Assembly (NCBI GenBank): GCA_039545315.1
Contig: BCIM01000002.1
Location: 2,766,331 to 2,830,330 of the forward strand
Direction of reading: 5' to 3'
From: Kondoa malvinella
Lineage: Eukaryota; Basidiomycota; Agaricostilbomycetes; Agaricostilbales; Kondoaceae
Length of the DNA: 64,000 nucleotides
The position numbers and the translations under genes are program-made. Shown here in pieces: positions 1 to 11,622 of the stretch. Under the pieces are notes generated by a model, which had not been told where the DNA came from, ran no database searches, and saw only the letters and a program-made list of their open reading frames with translations. Position 1 is the first letter of the stretch. Every line of letters begins with the position of its first letter.

Positions 1-569
1 TCAGTCAGACACCGTCTTCGATTGATTCATCAGTCTTCAAGCTTCCCTTCCCAGATGGACAGCTTTGTAGAGGAAGAGACAGAGCAACAGACTGCGCTTG
101 AGCTTTGCCGTTCGTTCGGTATATGAAACTCCTGTCAAGATTTCGCATGCGAGCCTTCTTGCGCTGTTCTAGCCTGTCGCAAGAGTCAAGGTCCAACGTC
201 TGGGCCTATCGAGTACTGGGTCGATTACTGGGCCAACAGAATACGGGAAAGCGTGATAGGGAGCTGGTCAATGAGTCCAAGTCATGCAAGAGTCACGAAT
301 TATCGAAGGCTCAATTGCCCTGCAAAGCTGTATTATTCGAATGCAAGATTTGTCAGAGCTGATATAGCTCCATGAGTCAGTACGCAACGCATTCTCGGCC
401 TCTGCTTTACCCTTTACTAAAATCTCTCCGATGGGCAAGTCGAAAGGGAGCGCGGACGAAAGCAGAAGGGTAAAAACGACCTGAGCATAGCTATAAAATA
501 CAGAGACCCATGATCCGGTCAACAAGGAATTCTTCTACGCATTATGGCAGTCCAAAGCCCTTTTCACAG
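1..569. other. No supported gene
   Basis: Open frames here are short, overlap on both strands and show no domain or convincing splice pattern. The stretch is probably the 3' flank of the coiled-coil gene that ends at 570 and of a gene outside the window. Confidence 0.4.
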
Positions 570-979
570 TTACTTGCAACAGTTCAAGGTTGCTTCTAGC
601 TGGCTTATCTTGCTTGCAACGGCTCGACGTGAATCTATCGTTGCGGAGACTTGCTCGTTCAAAACCGGCACCTGTTTTCGGACCGCTTCTTGACGGGATT
701 CGAGCAGCGCATTAGCCTTACGCTGGGCACGACCGGTACTAGAGAAGAAGTCCAACTTCGATACTTGAACGGACTCTTTTAGCATAACTTCCCTCTTTGC
801 TTCAATTTCTTGCCTTAGCTGCTCGAACTTCAGTCCTAGCGCCTTATCTTTTTGCGAAAGTTGTGCAGCTCTTGCTCGACAGCAGCTTTCTGACTAAGCA
901 GACCGGGATGCGATGGATGCTGGGGCGTTGCTGTTCGACCGAGCTGACGAGAAGGAACGGCCTGTCCTGGGGCTGGCAT
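570..979 (-). pseudogene. Small coiled-coil protein, apparent frameshift
   Basis: I do not recognise the family. From ATG 979 the frame encodes MPAPGQAVPSRQ and then an amphipathic helix (SQKAAVEQELHNFRKK), and stops after 47 residues at an A5 run near 854-858. The next frame continues the same kind of helix without a gap (DKALGLKFEQLRQEIEAKRE onward) to a stop at 570. One extra A would give a continuous coiled coil of about 136 residues. The heptad character on both sides favours a one-base indel, either a sequence error or a real mutation. A splice from about 935 to 897 (gtcgaa...tcag) is an alternative. Function unknown; coiled coils of this size are common in kinetochore, spindle and trafficking complexes, but nothing here picks one. 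Confidence 0.4.
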
Positions 980-2133
980 AATGACAGGCAATGGAGTATG
1001 CGAAGAGGGTAGGATGCAGACCGATGACCAAAGCCTGGGAAGATGGATATATCGGAATGAAAGCTGTTCTTTGCCTTCTCGTCGACGACCAGGCGATGCT
1101 TGGCGCCATTCAGAGCCGAGCGAGCGAAGACCGAACACTGCCTCATTGGCAGTACTGTCGGAGTCACCAACTCAGAAAGCCTAAGAGTATCTCTTGTAGG
1201 CTCTACAGCTCAAGTTTTCCGGGCGCAAGAGTCCTCAAGACTGAGCAAGCGAGGAACGCAAGGATTGTTTGTCAGAACAGGTCTTCTCATCGGCATACCA
1301 TGAGATATCAGAGCATCTGTAGTTACTGACGCTACTGGTACACTAGTCGCTCTGTGATCATTCATCTCCGTTGAAGTCCAGGTCAGCCAAAGTATGCCGG
1401 ACTCTGCTTGAACCTTCTCAGTCGCGAAGAAAACGACCGTATAGCGATACGGGGTTGACAGCGATAGAAGAGTGAGCTGTAGGGTGACTTGCTTGTAGCT
1501 AAGCGGAAACTCGAGGTCCGACGGTTTGTGATTCGTTGAGCCATATATGCGTCCGCTGTCGGTATGAAGCACAGGATAGTCCATTCGTCGTCTGAGCAGA
1601 ACTCGGCACTTGTGTATGGTATAGACCAAATGCAAGCGTCAGCGGGTCAGACACTGCTGAACTTGAGCACTAGATTCTGAATCTACACGCTCTCTGCCAG
1701 ATTGCAAGGATCTCCAGCATGCGAGCTTGATAGTAATAGTAGCTGGCCCAGTCTGACAGCACTGGTTGCTTGCAGGAGAGAAGTCGCAGGTATGCAAGCA
1801 AGTCTGCCAAAATCGATGTATCAAAGGTCTCTGGAAGGACCGTTAGGGATCGCTTGAGATTTCGCCCAGAGCACTATCGTATAGATGGGATGCTAGCGCT
1901 AGCGCGACTGATTGACTAGCAATGATCGTGGTTTATGCAGAACGAGAGCGAAGGCGAATGAGCAACAAAACGAGAGAAAGATCAAAGGATGAGATGAGGG
2001 CATGCACTATGCGAACGAGTATATCATACATTCTTGATCCCAATGCAAAGCTTGCACAATTCCCAAAAAGACCTCAAACGAATGAATCAACCCAAGAAAC
2101 ACACTGTCTATCTCTGACCAGCAGAGATGAGAC
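980..2133. other. Unresolved; possible minus-strand exon at 1210-1635
   Basis: A 141-codon open stretch on the minus strand (1210-1635) has some protein-like composition (segment LSYKQVTLQLTLLSLSTPYR), but I find no ATG-linked model, domain or splice partner. The rest shows only short frames. It may be exons of an unrecognised gene or intergenic DNA. Confidence 0.2.
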
Positions 2134-3555
2134 TTATTGCTTGTAGGCGAACTCGAGACCTTCACGGCGGACATGAGATCGTCGACCATAGTGACGTCTC
2201 TTCATGGAGCACTTCTTCTTGCCGCCGGTCTGGACGGTGAGACCGCTGCTACCGACATTGACGGATAAGCCAGAGCCAGAGTTGCTGTTGGATGAATCCG
2301 AAGAGCCGCTGGAGGATGAGTCGCTAGAAGTCGAGTTGGACGAGCTACCGCTTGATGAAGATCCAGAGCTGCTTGATCCAGATGGAGCAGAACCGGATGC
2401 AGAGTAGCTGTCGTAAGTGTTGGGCACACCATCGGAAGCGACCATGGCAAGAGGGAACTATCAAAAGCCATTAGCTGATGTTTCAAGATTGCCAGATTGA
2501 AAGCATACAGTAGATGGAGCATTGCCTGCTGCACACTTGTCGAGACCTTCTGGGACACCAACAGTGTATTTGCCTTGGCAGTTGTTGGCTTCTTTGCAAA
2601 CGCCTTGGTAGGATGGGCTGTCGACCTGCAATGCGATATTAGCCAAGCGGAAACCAAACTCATTAGGAAAGACGTACACTGACGAAGGTGCAGACACTGT
2701 CACCAGCTTCCGACAAGTCACCACCTTTCCAGAGAGGGCATGCAGGCTTCTCGCCAGTTGGACCGCCAGAAATGGTCAAGTCGATGCAACTTTGGAAGGG
2801 GCTGTTGGCGCTGTTTCCATTTCCTTGCCCGAACCAAACCCACTGTGATCGTGTTAGACTGTGTATGCATCGTCTGGATGATGGGGACTCACTTGAACAG
2901 TGTATTGACCGTCGGCCAAATGATAAGGGATCTTAAAAGCACCCTTGCAAGCGTTTGACCATCCCTTGCTGCCCGCGCTGTCACCTCCGTTCCAGTCTAT
3001 AGAGATGGTCAGACCTGCACGTGCTCAACGCGAAAGTAGACTTACTGTTTGGCGACGATCCGCCGTAAGTAGCATCACAGCCAACTTGATTGCATTCGTA
3101 GCTCAGCATGTTCTCAGCCGAGTCGAAAGCATCTTGTGAGTCGGATTGGTCGATAGGGACCTGAATAGGACAAATCAGCACTGGCATGTTAACGGCACAG
3201 AGTATACGCACAATTGAATAACGAATGAAGCCACCGACGTGATTGTTTCTCCACCAGGCGGTAGGGATTTCGGTACCACGCTCATAAGTCTTCATCGCAT
3301 CGCCCATCTTTTGAGAAGTGCAGCATGTTTGGGTACCATCGCTATAAATACTTTGACTCAGCGCCTTCATTCCGATGGGTCGAGGAAGACCTACCCAAGA
3401 TGGCAGAGTCCTCCACCGTTTCCGCTGCCGTCTTCCGTTGAAGTAGGCAAGTTCTTTTCAATAGTCAAACGAGAAGCGGGAGAGATGAGGTAAGTGTGAG
3501 CTTGAACTGAAGTCGCCAGGACCGCAGCAGACAAGAATGTTGATAGAGAGAGCAT
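2134..3555 (-). CDS. Secreted LPMO-like protein with Ser-rich, basic C-terminal tail
   Basis: The start codon at 3555 opens a clear signal peptide (MLSLSTFLSAAVLATSVQA). The mature chain would begin HTYLISPASR, so His is residue 1, as required for the copper histidine brace of lytic polysaccharide monooxygenases. A second histidine lies in WWRNNHVGGFIRYSIV, and a W-x-W-F...QSCIDLTIS segment near the end of the core resembles the axial-residue region of these enzymes. At least five introns interrupt the gene; the last (about 51 nt, gtatgc...ttgatag, branch gctaatg) removes two in-frame stops. After the core come a Cys-rich segment (GVPEGLDKCAAGN), a long Ser/Gly linker and an unusual basic tail (KKKCSMKRRHYGRRSHVRRE). 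No GPI signal is visible. The AA family cannot be assigned by eye. Oxidation of chitin or plant cell-wall polysaccharide is inference. Confidence 0.65.
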
Positions 3556-3977
3556 CGTAACTGTGTTTCTTTAACCTGAAAAAAGCGAAGTAGTGATGCA
3601 AAGTGTTACTTGATATGACGCGCGAAAGCTGGAAGGCGAGTCGGGAGTTTCGTTAAAAGTTGTTTGGACAATCAGGCGCACAGCGCTATAGAACGAGAAA
3701 GAAAAGGGAGAATAGTGGTGGTCGGATGAAGAGCAAGAGGAGAGAGAAGGAGGCAGCGCCTTTTGTGCCGTTGAAAAATGCACTGACCCGCGACTTTCGG
3801 TTGGGCAACGTGCAAGTACTGTAGATCTTGCCGAATGCCCAGAATATTATGGTGCACATCCTAAAACAGGACTACACCTGTCCAAACACGTATAAGAGTG
3901 CTCGCAGTGAGATCCGAACAGAGAAATGAAAGCGAGACGCGTCAATCTCGACGCGTCTTTTCGGCCAAGGCTTGAGC

Positions 3978-4429
3978 TTAAACAAAAGCCGAGGGCTCAG
4001 GAGCTGTGCAGAGGCCCAGTATAGCATGAATGATGTCGACTTCCTCTCCGCTCTGAATAATATTAGCTTTGGGAAGACGAAAGAACTCCATTTGGGCATG
4101 CCGAGGTCTGGGAGATGATGTGAGGGTGTATTATCGATGCTGGCCCACCTCAGCAGCCTTTCGCGCACGGCTCTATCCACCACACGTGTACGCTTTCGGC
4201 AGAACAGAAGAGACAAAAGATTGTGCCATCCGGTCTTCAGCTTACGGGATGTCAAGATGACCTTGGAGAAGACAGTCTGCGTGCGACTGATGGGCAAGCG
4301 AAGATGAAGACTCATCAAAAGTTGTTCGCCAAGTTCTCGCTGATGACCCAATGCATTGGCAGCGCTAGATGATTTTACACAGCCAGCCCAGGCAGGCGTC
4401 ATTCGTATCTCATCAGCGTTGTAAGCCAT
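3978..4429 (-). CDS. Hypothetical small protein
   Basis: Not recognised. From ATG 4429 (MAYNADEIRMTPAWAG) the frame runs to a splice donor after RAVRERLLR. A ~41 nt intron (gtgggc...cccag) then joins phase 2 to RPRHAQMEFFRLPKANIIQ..., which ends at a TAA at 3978-3980. The last exon is well composed (GEEVDIIHAILGLCTAPEPS). Without splicing the frame continues as a less convincing 185-residue product to 3872. A good intron (gtgagt...ttccag, about 4443-4493) just upstream suggests a leader exon, so the true start may lie before 4494. The protein is about 135 residues, rich in basic residues in its middle part, with no signal peptide or membrane segment. Confidence 0.4.
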
Positions 4430-4493
4430 GGTTGCTAAAGCTGGAATAGTCAGTCAAAGAGAAAGACATTGTGAGATAACAATTGAACTCACT

Positions 4494-5368
4494 GTTAGGC
4501 TGACTTGACCAGTGAGGCTGACGCGAAGTAGTAGGCTCGGTAGAGCCTCACTCGGAGCAAAGACCTTCCCGCAAGAGTGACGAACTGCAAAGCAAGACCG
4601 CGTAGTTGAATAGTCGCACAACTCTCGCCATGTCGCTGAGGCTTGCCCAGCCAAGATGATGAAGGCCAAGTTGAGGGTCTCAGCGCGAGCGATTTTTCCT
4701 TACAGAGTGGGGTACGCGGCAGAAGAGAAGCGATAGTAGAGTACATGAGTGGCAGACAGACAGCCCAGGGACTTTGAGACTCGATTCCACGGGTTTCCAA
4801 TTGTCAGCCAGCTTTAGCAGCTATGTTCGCAGGCCAGAGCCAAAGCACACGGTGATCTTGCAAGACAACGAGAGCACAAGTAAGGTCTAGCAGTAGCTAA
4901 AGATTTACCAGCGACAGTTCAAGAAAAAGCAACGCATGAAATTTAGTGCTTTGCATGATGCGACGACGAGCGATTTAACGCAGGATGAGCGTCAAGCGCA
5001 AAGTATGTACAGGTAAAAGGCTCGCCGATTCAGCATCCTGCAAAAAAATGCCTCAAGCCGTCTGTCCTCTGCCACAGCGGACGGACACTTTTTGGTGCAG
5101 CACTCTTGCGAGACCACTTTCCTACCTGTGTCAACACCTCGACGACTCTTCTCTTCGCTTGTACTGTACTGTTGTCGCTGTCCTCTTCAGGGTGTCTAGT
5201 CGACCTTCCATGGATGTGTACTCACAGCTCTTCTGTTTCCTTCTGGTAACCATGCATTCGCGTTGTTGAAACGGGACACTGGCCTGCGCTATATTCGCTG
5301 CCGAAGTTGCCTCAAAGGGCACACGCAATGAGCTGTACTCTTTCTTCTTCGACCACCCTACCTTCATC
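4494..5368. other. Intergenic, possible 5' exon of the minus-strand gene
   Basis: There is a phase-compatible donor at 4493 for a leader exon, but no ATG-led frame convinces me. The interval also holds the promoter of the plus-strand cutinase-like gene that starts at 5369. I see no other structure. Confidence 0.3.
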
Positions 5369-6441
5369 ATGTTGTCATTCAGATACTTGGCTGTAAGTCG
5401 CCGCTCCAGTCTTCACCGAACGCCTCTCATGTCTTCTTCAGGTGCTAGCTACCGTTGCTTCTGTTGCTTTCGCCTCCCCTCAGGCAGCGGAGAGTGCCAT
5501 GGCTGGCCATGACATGGGCGACATGCCAGGAAACGGTACCGAGCCAGATCTTTCAAAGCGTCCGCCTTTCGCATGTGCCCATCTTGAAGTCTACCGTGAG
5601 CATACTCTCCTCAGTTATGCATCTGTGTTAACGGTCTAGCTAGATTTCGACGGAGCTGGTTCTGTCGGCCTGGAAAACATGGGTCGCGAGTTACAAAAGA
5701 ACATAGCCAAGCAGCTCAAGTAAGTGCCTTCATCAACGCGTGACATCCATACTGATACAGTCGAGCAGGAACGTTACTACCACCGGCGTCTTCTACAATA
5801 GCTTCGACTCCGATTTCAACAGAACCGTTCTGGCTACCGCTGAGACCGCTGCTGCTGTTCTCGTAAGTCTTCATAACTTAGGTCCACCCAAATTGACTCT
5901 CCGGATAGAAGGGCAAAGTAGGCCTATGTCCTGACTCGAAAATCGCTCTGTCCGGTTACAGCTTGGTATGCAACACTATATCGAGCAAGTGTACATGTTG
6001 ACTGATGCCGCATGTTGCAGGGCGCTATGGTTCTACATGCTATTCAGCTCGACCCTGAAGTTCTATCCAAGGTCGTCGCTGTGGCCACTTACGGAGTAAG
6101 CCTTTGGCTGTCTGATTCTGTCGAGTTGACGAATATTCAGGACCCGATTCTTGACGTCGACTTTCACCAGAACAGACTCGAGCTACCTATCGATAACAAA
6201 GACTGCATCATCCGCAATTGTAACAAAGGCGACTACTTCTGTGATGCCAAAGGTCGCGAGGATGGTACTTCCGATCCGAATGTGTGGGTGCCGCACTGGG
6301 ACTATGTCAGGGTAGGCTCGCGCTCGTTAATAGTATTGTCCTTGCTGAGCCATTATGCAGGACGGAACAGCCAAGAAGACTGCCAAAGCCATCACGAAAT
6401 GCTACAAAGCTGCACAGAAGGCCGAGAAGAAGCAGGTCTAG
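5369..6441 (+). CDS. Cutinase-like secreted serine hydrolase (copy 1)
   Basis: A signal peptide is split by the first intron (MLSFRYLA then VLATVASVAFASPQ). The chain continues through exons ending at a TAG at 6439-6441. The cutinase/acetylxylan-esterase fold is shown by three sites. The nucleophile elbow is SGYSLGAM (Ser of G-Y-S-x-G). The catalytic Asp lies inside a disulfide pair, CNKGDYFC, preceded by YGDPILD. The catalytic His is in VPHWDYV near the C-terminus. The family normally has GYSQG; here the fourth residue is Leu, and an intron falls directly after it. The oxyanion-hole strand, usually A/S-R-G-T-x-E, reads HFDGAGSVG. These enzymes hydrolyse cutin, polyester or acetylated polysaccharide outside the cell. 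An N-terminal His/Met-rich stretch (AGHDMGDMPGNG) is unusual. A paralogue lies at 28980. Confidence 0.8.
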
Positions 6442-6606
6442 GAGAGTTCGCAGCTGGTCATGCGTTCTTATATTTCCGTTCTGCATTTCATTTATTTTGG
6501 AGTACACCTGAGAAAGCAAAGTCCGATTGTACTGTCGCATGAGCTGTCCTACAGTATCAGTGATGGACGCAAAAGCAATAGCTAAAGACACACCTTTGGG
6601 TAGCCA

Positions 6607-8049
6607 TTAATCTACCAGCGGGCTGAATGTCGGCTCGTGGTCATCATTTTCGCCGTACCAATTTTCAATTTCTGCGACGCCCAATCAGCAATGCCTTTTC
6701 AGGCCAGCACCAGAACACACCAGCAAGCCAATAATCGAAAGCAGTCGTCACTTCAGGCTGATATTCAATCTCACGAGCCTCGCAAATGCGCTTGACTACT
6801 CGCGTAGAAGCTTGTGCAATCCCCTCCCCGTCTGCCATGTATGGTGCTCGAAAAGACAGATGTCGAAGGTAAGGCATCTCTTCAGCCTCGAGAGCACAAG
6901 CGAGAGCGGGAACATTGATGTAGTCACTAATTGTCATCAGATGGCACAGATACAGTCAGATGCAGACTTACATGTGCAAGTATTCAAGATTCTCCTTTGA
7001 TAAAGCATCGAAAGAAAAGCTCGGCATTTTGTCAGTTCCTTGGTAGCAGAATCCACGTAGAGATGATCTATCTGATGTATTAGACGTGATGCAATTCTGG
7101 CTGAAAGTACTCACGGTAATTTAGCAGGCGGTTCAGAAGCAACAAAGCACTGTAAAGCGAGGTAGCGCAAATTGGGCAAGCGAAAGATGACATCCAAGTT
7201 TGAGTTCTTGCTGAAATCAGCGAAGAATGCGATTGTGACGAGCGACTTGGGCAATGCTTTGAGGAAATCTGCTGCTTGTGTGCCACTGAATTTTGCATTG
7301 GCGCCAGACAGACCAAAGTAAAGGTATTCAAGCTTGCTGATTACAGGACGCTTCGGTTGCTCGACATTAAAATCGACTGAGCGAAGTGAAGACTCGGACA
7401 GCTCAAGGTGTAAAGTTTGGAGTTGTGGAAAAGTGTAGAAGTACGCCAACTGCTCAACCGCATCGATTGGATTACTTGAGTAGCCGTCCAGATGAATGTT
7501 GACCAATGACTTTTGACATCTCGCATCGTTCCTAGCTAGCTCCATGATGACTTCATTCAATCCGATGGCAGGACCCTGACCACGTCTCCCCGTGGCCAGA
7601 TAAAGTGAAGTGAGATCGGCCAATTCAAAGACACCTTCCATTACGGTAATGCGAGATTGTCTGTTGTGAGATCCGGTCGGAATGTGGATCATTGCCCAAG
7701 AGTCGATCTTCCTGGCAGCATCATTCGCCTCTTCCTTGTCCAGGTCGAAAGCTCGAATGAAAGAATTACGAATGTTTCCGGTTTGATAGCTCAAAAGAGG
7801 AGAACGAAGAAGAACAGCTCGAGCGGCGTCCTTGAGATCACTGCAGATCAAGCACATGCGAGCGAGTTCACTTTGTGCGTTTGCATACTCGTCCAAGTCG
7901 CGCCAGGAAGTATTTGCGAGATGACCAAAAATGGAGACTTTCACTTCAAAGGGAAGCGCGAGCAAAGAGGCTTCGTCATTGGCCTTTGGGACTTTGCTGG
8001 TTTTGGGCTGTCGTCCGGTTTTACGGACAGGCTGCTTGATTCTTACCAT
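6607..8049 (-). CDS. F-box-type/LRR-like protein A
   Basis: ATG 8049 gives a basic N-terminus (MVRIKQPVRKTGRQ). An F-box-like helix pair follows at about residues 27-75 (LLALPFEVKVSIFGHL...LARMCLICSDLKDAARAVLL). The rest is leucine-rich with irregular repeats (LQTLHLELSESSLRS, LEYLYFGLSG, LPNLRYLALQ), as in fungal F-box proteins that present substrates to SCF ubiquitin ligases. Three introns near the 3' end are supported. After the second, the frame reads YLHIDYINVPALACAL. The third (gtgtgt...cgtcgcag) yields the C-terminus WLAEIENWYGENDD...SPLVD. Gene C at 9932-11368 is a clear paralogue with the same exon layout and the same SPLV ending. SCF membership is inference, because no SKP1 contact can be tested here. 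Confidence 0.65.
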
Positions 8050-8446
8050 GTTGTGACAGATGACTGTAGAGAGGTGCTGCTGCTCAAGTGATGCTGCCTT
8101 CCGTCACCGCAGTAAAGTCGTGGTAAGGAAAGACCCTCGAACGCGAAAATCAAAACAAGTCCGTCACGGCAAGGCGGAAACATGATCAAAGCAATGGATT
8201 ACATACAGCTTATGCCTAGGGAATGGAAATGTAATTGCGTGAAAAGAAAACAGAGCAGATCACTTCTGAGTAGCTCCATCTCTTGTGGAAGACCGAATAC
8301 AGGTTGATCGGGTCTAAAGACGATCAGATGCTGATTCCGCATACAGCAGCTGGAGATGTGAGCTAAAGCAAGCATTAGCCGGTACACGAATGGCTGGCTG
8401 TATAGTGCTTACAGCTAAGAGAGATTTGCGCAAAATTTTCGAGGGC

Positions 8447-9563
8447 TCAGAAGCATGTTCCACAAGGGCACCCTGAATTGAAAGAATGGATAAAGCGGAT
8501 CGTCTGTACAGATGGTTAGAATGTACTCTAGACGCGATCGAAGCAAAGACAACCTACCTTCCCTGAAAGCCTTGCTTTCGCGTAGGAAACTTCGGGATAA
8601 GCGAGATTATCATTCGGGTAATAGGTCCCTGGCTCTTCATCAGCAGACAAAGACTATATTTGCAGACCGCCACTCACAGTGCGATGCAGCAACTGCCAGA
8701 TCCAAAGTAGACAGGCCTGTTTTGTTCTCCACCTTGCGCTGGACGAGCTCGGCTGGGTCTTGCATCTCAGGATTCTCCAAGAAGTATCTGTCAAGATAGA
8801 AATCGCCAGGATCCGGTATGTCGAGCTCACATTCGAGAGATGTGACAAGCGAGTTGGTCGGGATGTAGGATGCCAAAACCAGGTGATTGCGCAACAGACT
8901 CTTTCTTATTCGCTCTTCGTATGTGCCAATCCCCCGCCCACCCAAATCTGTCATCTGTATACCGCCAAGGCGAGCCCGATCATTGACAAGGTCGTCTGCT
9001 GCGAAGTCGAATATGCCAGTCTCCGATTTAAATCTACCCTTGAGCACAAGCTTGCGCTTCGCTTCAGTCATTCGCTCGTAAGTGCCAGCTCTGCGCCGGA
9101 ATACGCGACCTGTCTAAGCGTGAACTTGATTCCTCACAAGCGGGTTCTGACTGACGATTCAAAGCGGCCTGCATGCACTCGTTCTACCTTGTGGATCAGT
9201 TCACGGACGCAACACGAGGCGATCAAGAGAGCTCACGAAAACAGGAACACAAGCAAGGCAATGACCAGCATGAAAGACGAGCGCGAAACAAAGAGCTCTC
9301 CAGCTTTGATTACGATGAAGCAGTGACCTAGTGAAGCCAAACCGATACGCGCGTTGTTTCCAGTCAACGTCGCTTCCCATCAAGGCCCACAGAGCTCGAC
9401 AAGTCTGAGCAAGATGCACGAGGGCTCGCAAATCGAGGTCGGGCAAAATGAATTGGACAATCAGCTCATTTGGTAGGTTGAGCAAGTCTTGAGCTTTGCG
9501 AGAAGCGATAGAAGCAGCGAGATCTCGAGCTGGACGGGTGCTGGCGCGTGTTTGGGCGGGCAT
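8447..9563 (-). CDS. F-box protein B with C-terminal CxCxxC
   Basis: The first exon encodes a good F-box at about residues 25-70 (LLNLPNELIVQFILPDLDLRALVHLAQTCRALW) after MPAQTRASTRPARD. A middle exon holds RVFRRRAGTYERMTEAKRK and an acidic stretch (ECELDIPDPGDFYLDRYFL). A 49-nt intron (gtgagt...gagccag, branch gctgatg) leads to WTYYPNDNLAYPEVSYAKAR. The last exon ends FIHSFNSGCPCGTCF before a TGA at 8447-8449. The CPCGTC cluster could bind a metal. The joins after the first exon (about 9100-9230) are the least certain part. The gene sits between paralogues A and C on the same strand but is not closely related to them beyond the F-box. Expected role is substrate recognition in an SCF ubiquitin ligase. 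Confidence 0.6.
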
Positions 9564-9931
9564 GGTCTCAAATTGATTTGGCGATGAATAAGGCTACGCG
9601 AAGAGCTGCTCAAAGCGGTGCGATGCTCTAGCACGGACGGAGAAGGCTGTGAGCAGAGACAAGTCGATGTGTTGAATACAAATGGTTGCACCAAGAAGAG
9701 CACCAAGAAGAGCTGGTCTCGGTCTCGAGCCTAGCATGATTGGCGCAGATAAGAGGCGGAAGCTTGTCTATGAGCCGTTACGCGTACAGCGCAGACGGCA
9801 AAGCATGTAATGACTATTGCTAAGTCGGCGCAAAAGGCTGCACTGGGTATCTCATCCAACCGGAACCAAACAGCCTGAAGCCGGCTGTAGGCATCAGCAA
9901 TACATCTCTAACAGTCAGCATTTACACACCT
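9564..9931. other. Intergenic between F-box genes B and C
   Basis: This contains the promoter of gene B and the 3' flank of gene C. No further gene is visible. Confidence 0.4.
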
Positions 9932-11368
9932 TCACGCGTTGACCAGCGGACTATAGCTCTGCTCGTGTTCTTCCGACTCGCCAAATTCGTATTGTAGATC
10001 TATCAAACAGATCAGCCCTGACCATAGTGCTCAGAAACGCTACACACCAGCAAGCCAGTCCTCAAACTCTGCCTTCTCATGCGGACGGTATGCTATCTTC
10101 TGCTTTTTGCACACACGCTTGACCACCGTTACCGAAAATTTCACCAGATCAACATCATTATCATCGACGGGATAGCCTTGGCAGGAGATGGACTTGATCT
10201 CGGTCATCTCATCATTTTCCAACGCGACCGCTAGAGCAGGGCAGTTCAGAATATCGCTGCTCTACATCATCTATAGTCTTCCAACCAAAGCGCAGAGACT
10301 GACCTGTGCAGATAGTGTAGGCTCGCTTTGGGTAATGCAGCCAAAGGAAAGCCTAGGAGAGATGGAAGACCAGCAAAGTAAAGGCCGCGTAATTCCAACC
10401 TGTCCAGAAAGATCAGCTCTGTTCTTCAGACCATGCAAAGTGACTCACGGTAATGAAGGCTCATCTGCAGGATAGCGTTTCAACGCGAGGTATCTCAACT
10501 TCGGCAAGGCGAAGACAGCAGCGAGACTGGTAGATTTGCTAAAGTATGCAAGAAAGCCAAATGTGACCAACGATTGAGGTAATTGATCCATAATAGCTTC
10601 TGCTTGGGTAGCGGCGAGCTTTACGTCAAAGCCAAAGACAAGATAGCGCAGTTTTGATACGACAAAAGGATTTGACGCGTCTGAGACGAGCGCAGGTTGA
10701 CGAATAGATGATTGCGACAGCTCAAGGTGTAGTGTGCGAAGACGAGGGAAAGAACAGAACCAGCTCAATTGGTGCGCCGCATCAGCCGCACTCGCTGAAA
10801 ACCCCTCCAAGCGCACATCCACCAAAGACTTCACACACTTTGCTTCGTTCCTCGACAGCTCAACGATCACCTTGCTCAAGCCGATGCCAATACTGCTGCC
10901 AACCTTCCCCACGACAAGATGAATCGAGGTGAGAGCGCTCAATTCGAAAACAGCTTCAAGCAAAGTGATTCTTGGGCGTTTGTTCTGAGAACCACAAGGA
11001 ATATCAATCATTGCGAACGACTTGATGTGTCGCGCAGCGTCATTCGCTTCTTGCTTGTGCATGTCGTAAGCTTTGATGAAAGAGATTCGCCTTGCTCCAC
11101 ACTAGGCAAAGAGAGGATCTGAAAGGAGAACAGCTCGAGCGGCGTCCAGGAGACCCTTGCAGATGAGGCAAAGGTTGGCAAGTCGAGTCTGAGCATGCGC
11201 ATACATCTTGAGATCGCGCGTGGAAGGCTTTGAGATGTGACGGAAGATGGACACCTTGAGCTCGAATGGCAAAGAGAGAAAAGAGGCTTTGGGAGTCACA
11301 GCTTTGGCCTGCTTGTCGGTACTGATAGGCTTTGGATTGCTTCGACGCCCGCTGCGACGGGGAGGCAT
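9932..11368 (-). pseudogene. F-box-type/LRR-like protein C, interrupted by an in-frame TAG
   Basis: A paralogue of gene A (6607-8049). It starts MPPRRSGRRSNPKPIS at 11368 and has the same F-box-like region (LSLPFELKVSIFRHI...LANLCLICKGLLDAARAVLL). A TAG at 11102-11104 follows SDPLFA at about residue 88. The same reading frame then resumes at once (CGARRISFIKAYDMHKQEANDAARHIKSF), aligning with gene A (NSFIRAFDLDKEEANDAARKIDSW). No intron can remove the stop. The rest is intact through LRYLALKRYPADEP, further exons and the shared ending SPLVNA, TGA at 9932-9934. Either this is a recent pseudogene, a sequence error, or the stop is read through. The lack of other damage means the lesion is recent or tolerated. 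Confidence 0.6.
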
Positions 11369-11622
11369 GATTTAACCAAGCAGGCCTGCTTGCAAGCAGA
11401 GAGCAGAGAGCGGACTGCGGTGGTCGAGCGAGAACAACAAATGATTACGTGACGAGGCAGAGCAGGTCTCATAATTACTGGAAGCGGTCTATATAGTCCG
11501 TACGCTAGGCTCATAGCAAAGGAGTCGCGTCACCCATCTACAGCCCATCTAAGTGACACCCCCTCGACCAATCGCAAGATGCACAACTCGCATGATTCGC
11601 CCTACGGTTGTTCCCGGTCAGT

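Noticed and set aside
2204..2663. Open frames with Glu/Leu- and His/Leu-rich repeats
   Set aside because: These are other-frame readings of the Ser/Gly-rich linker of the LPMO-like gene.
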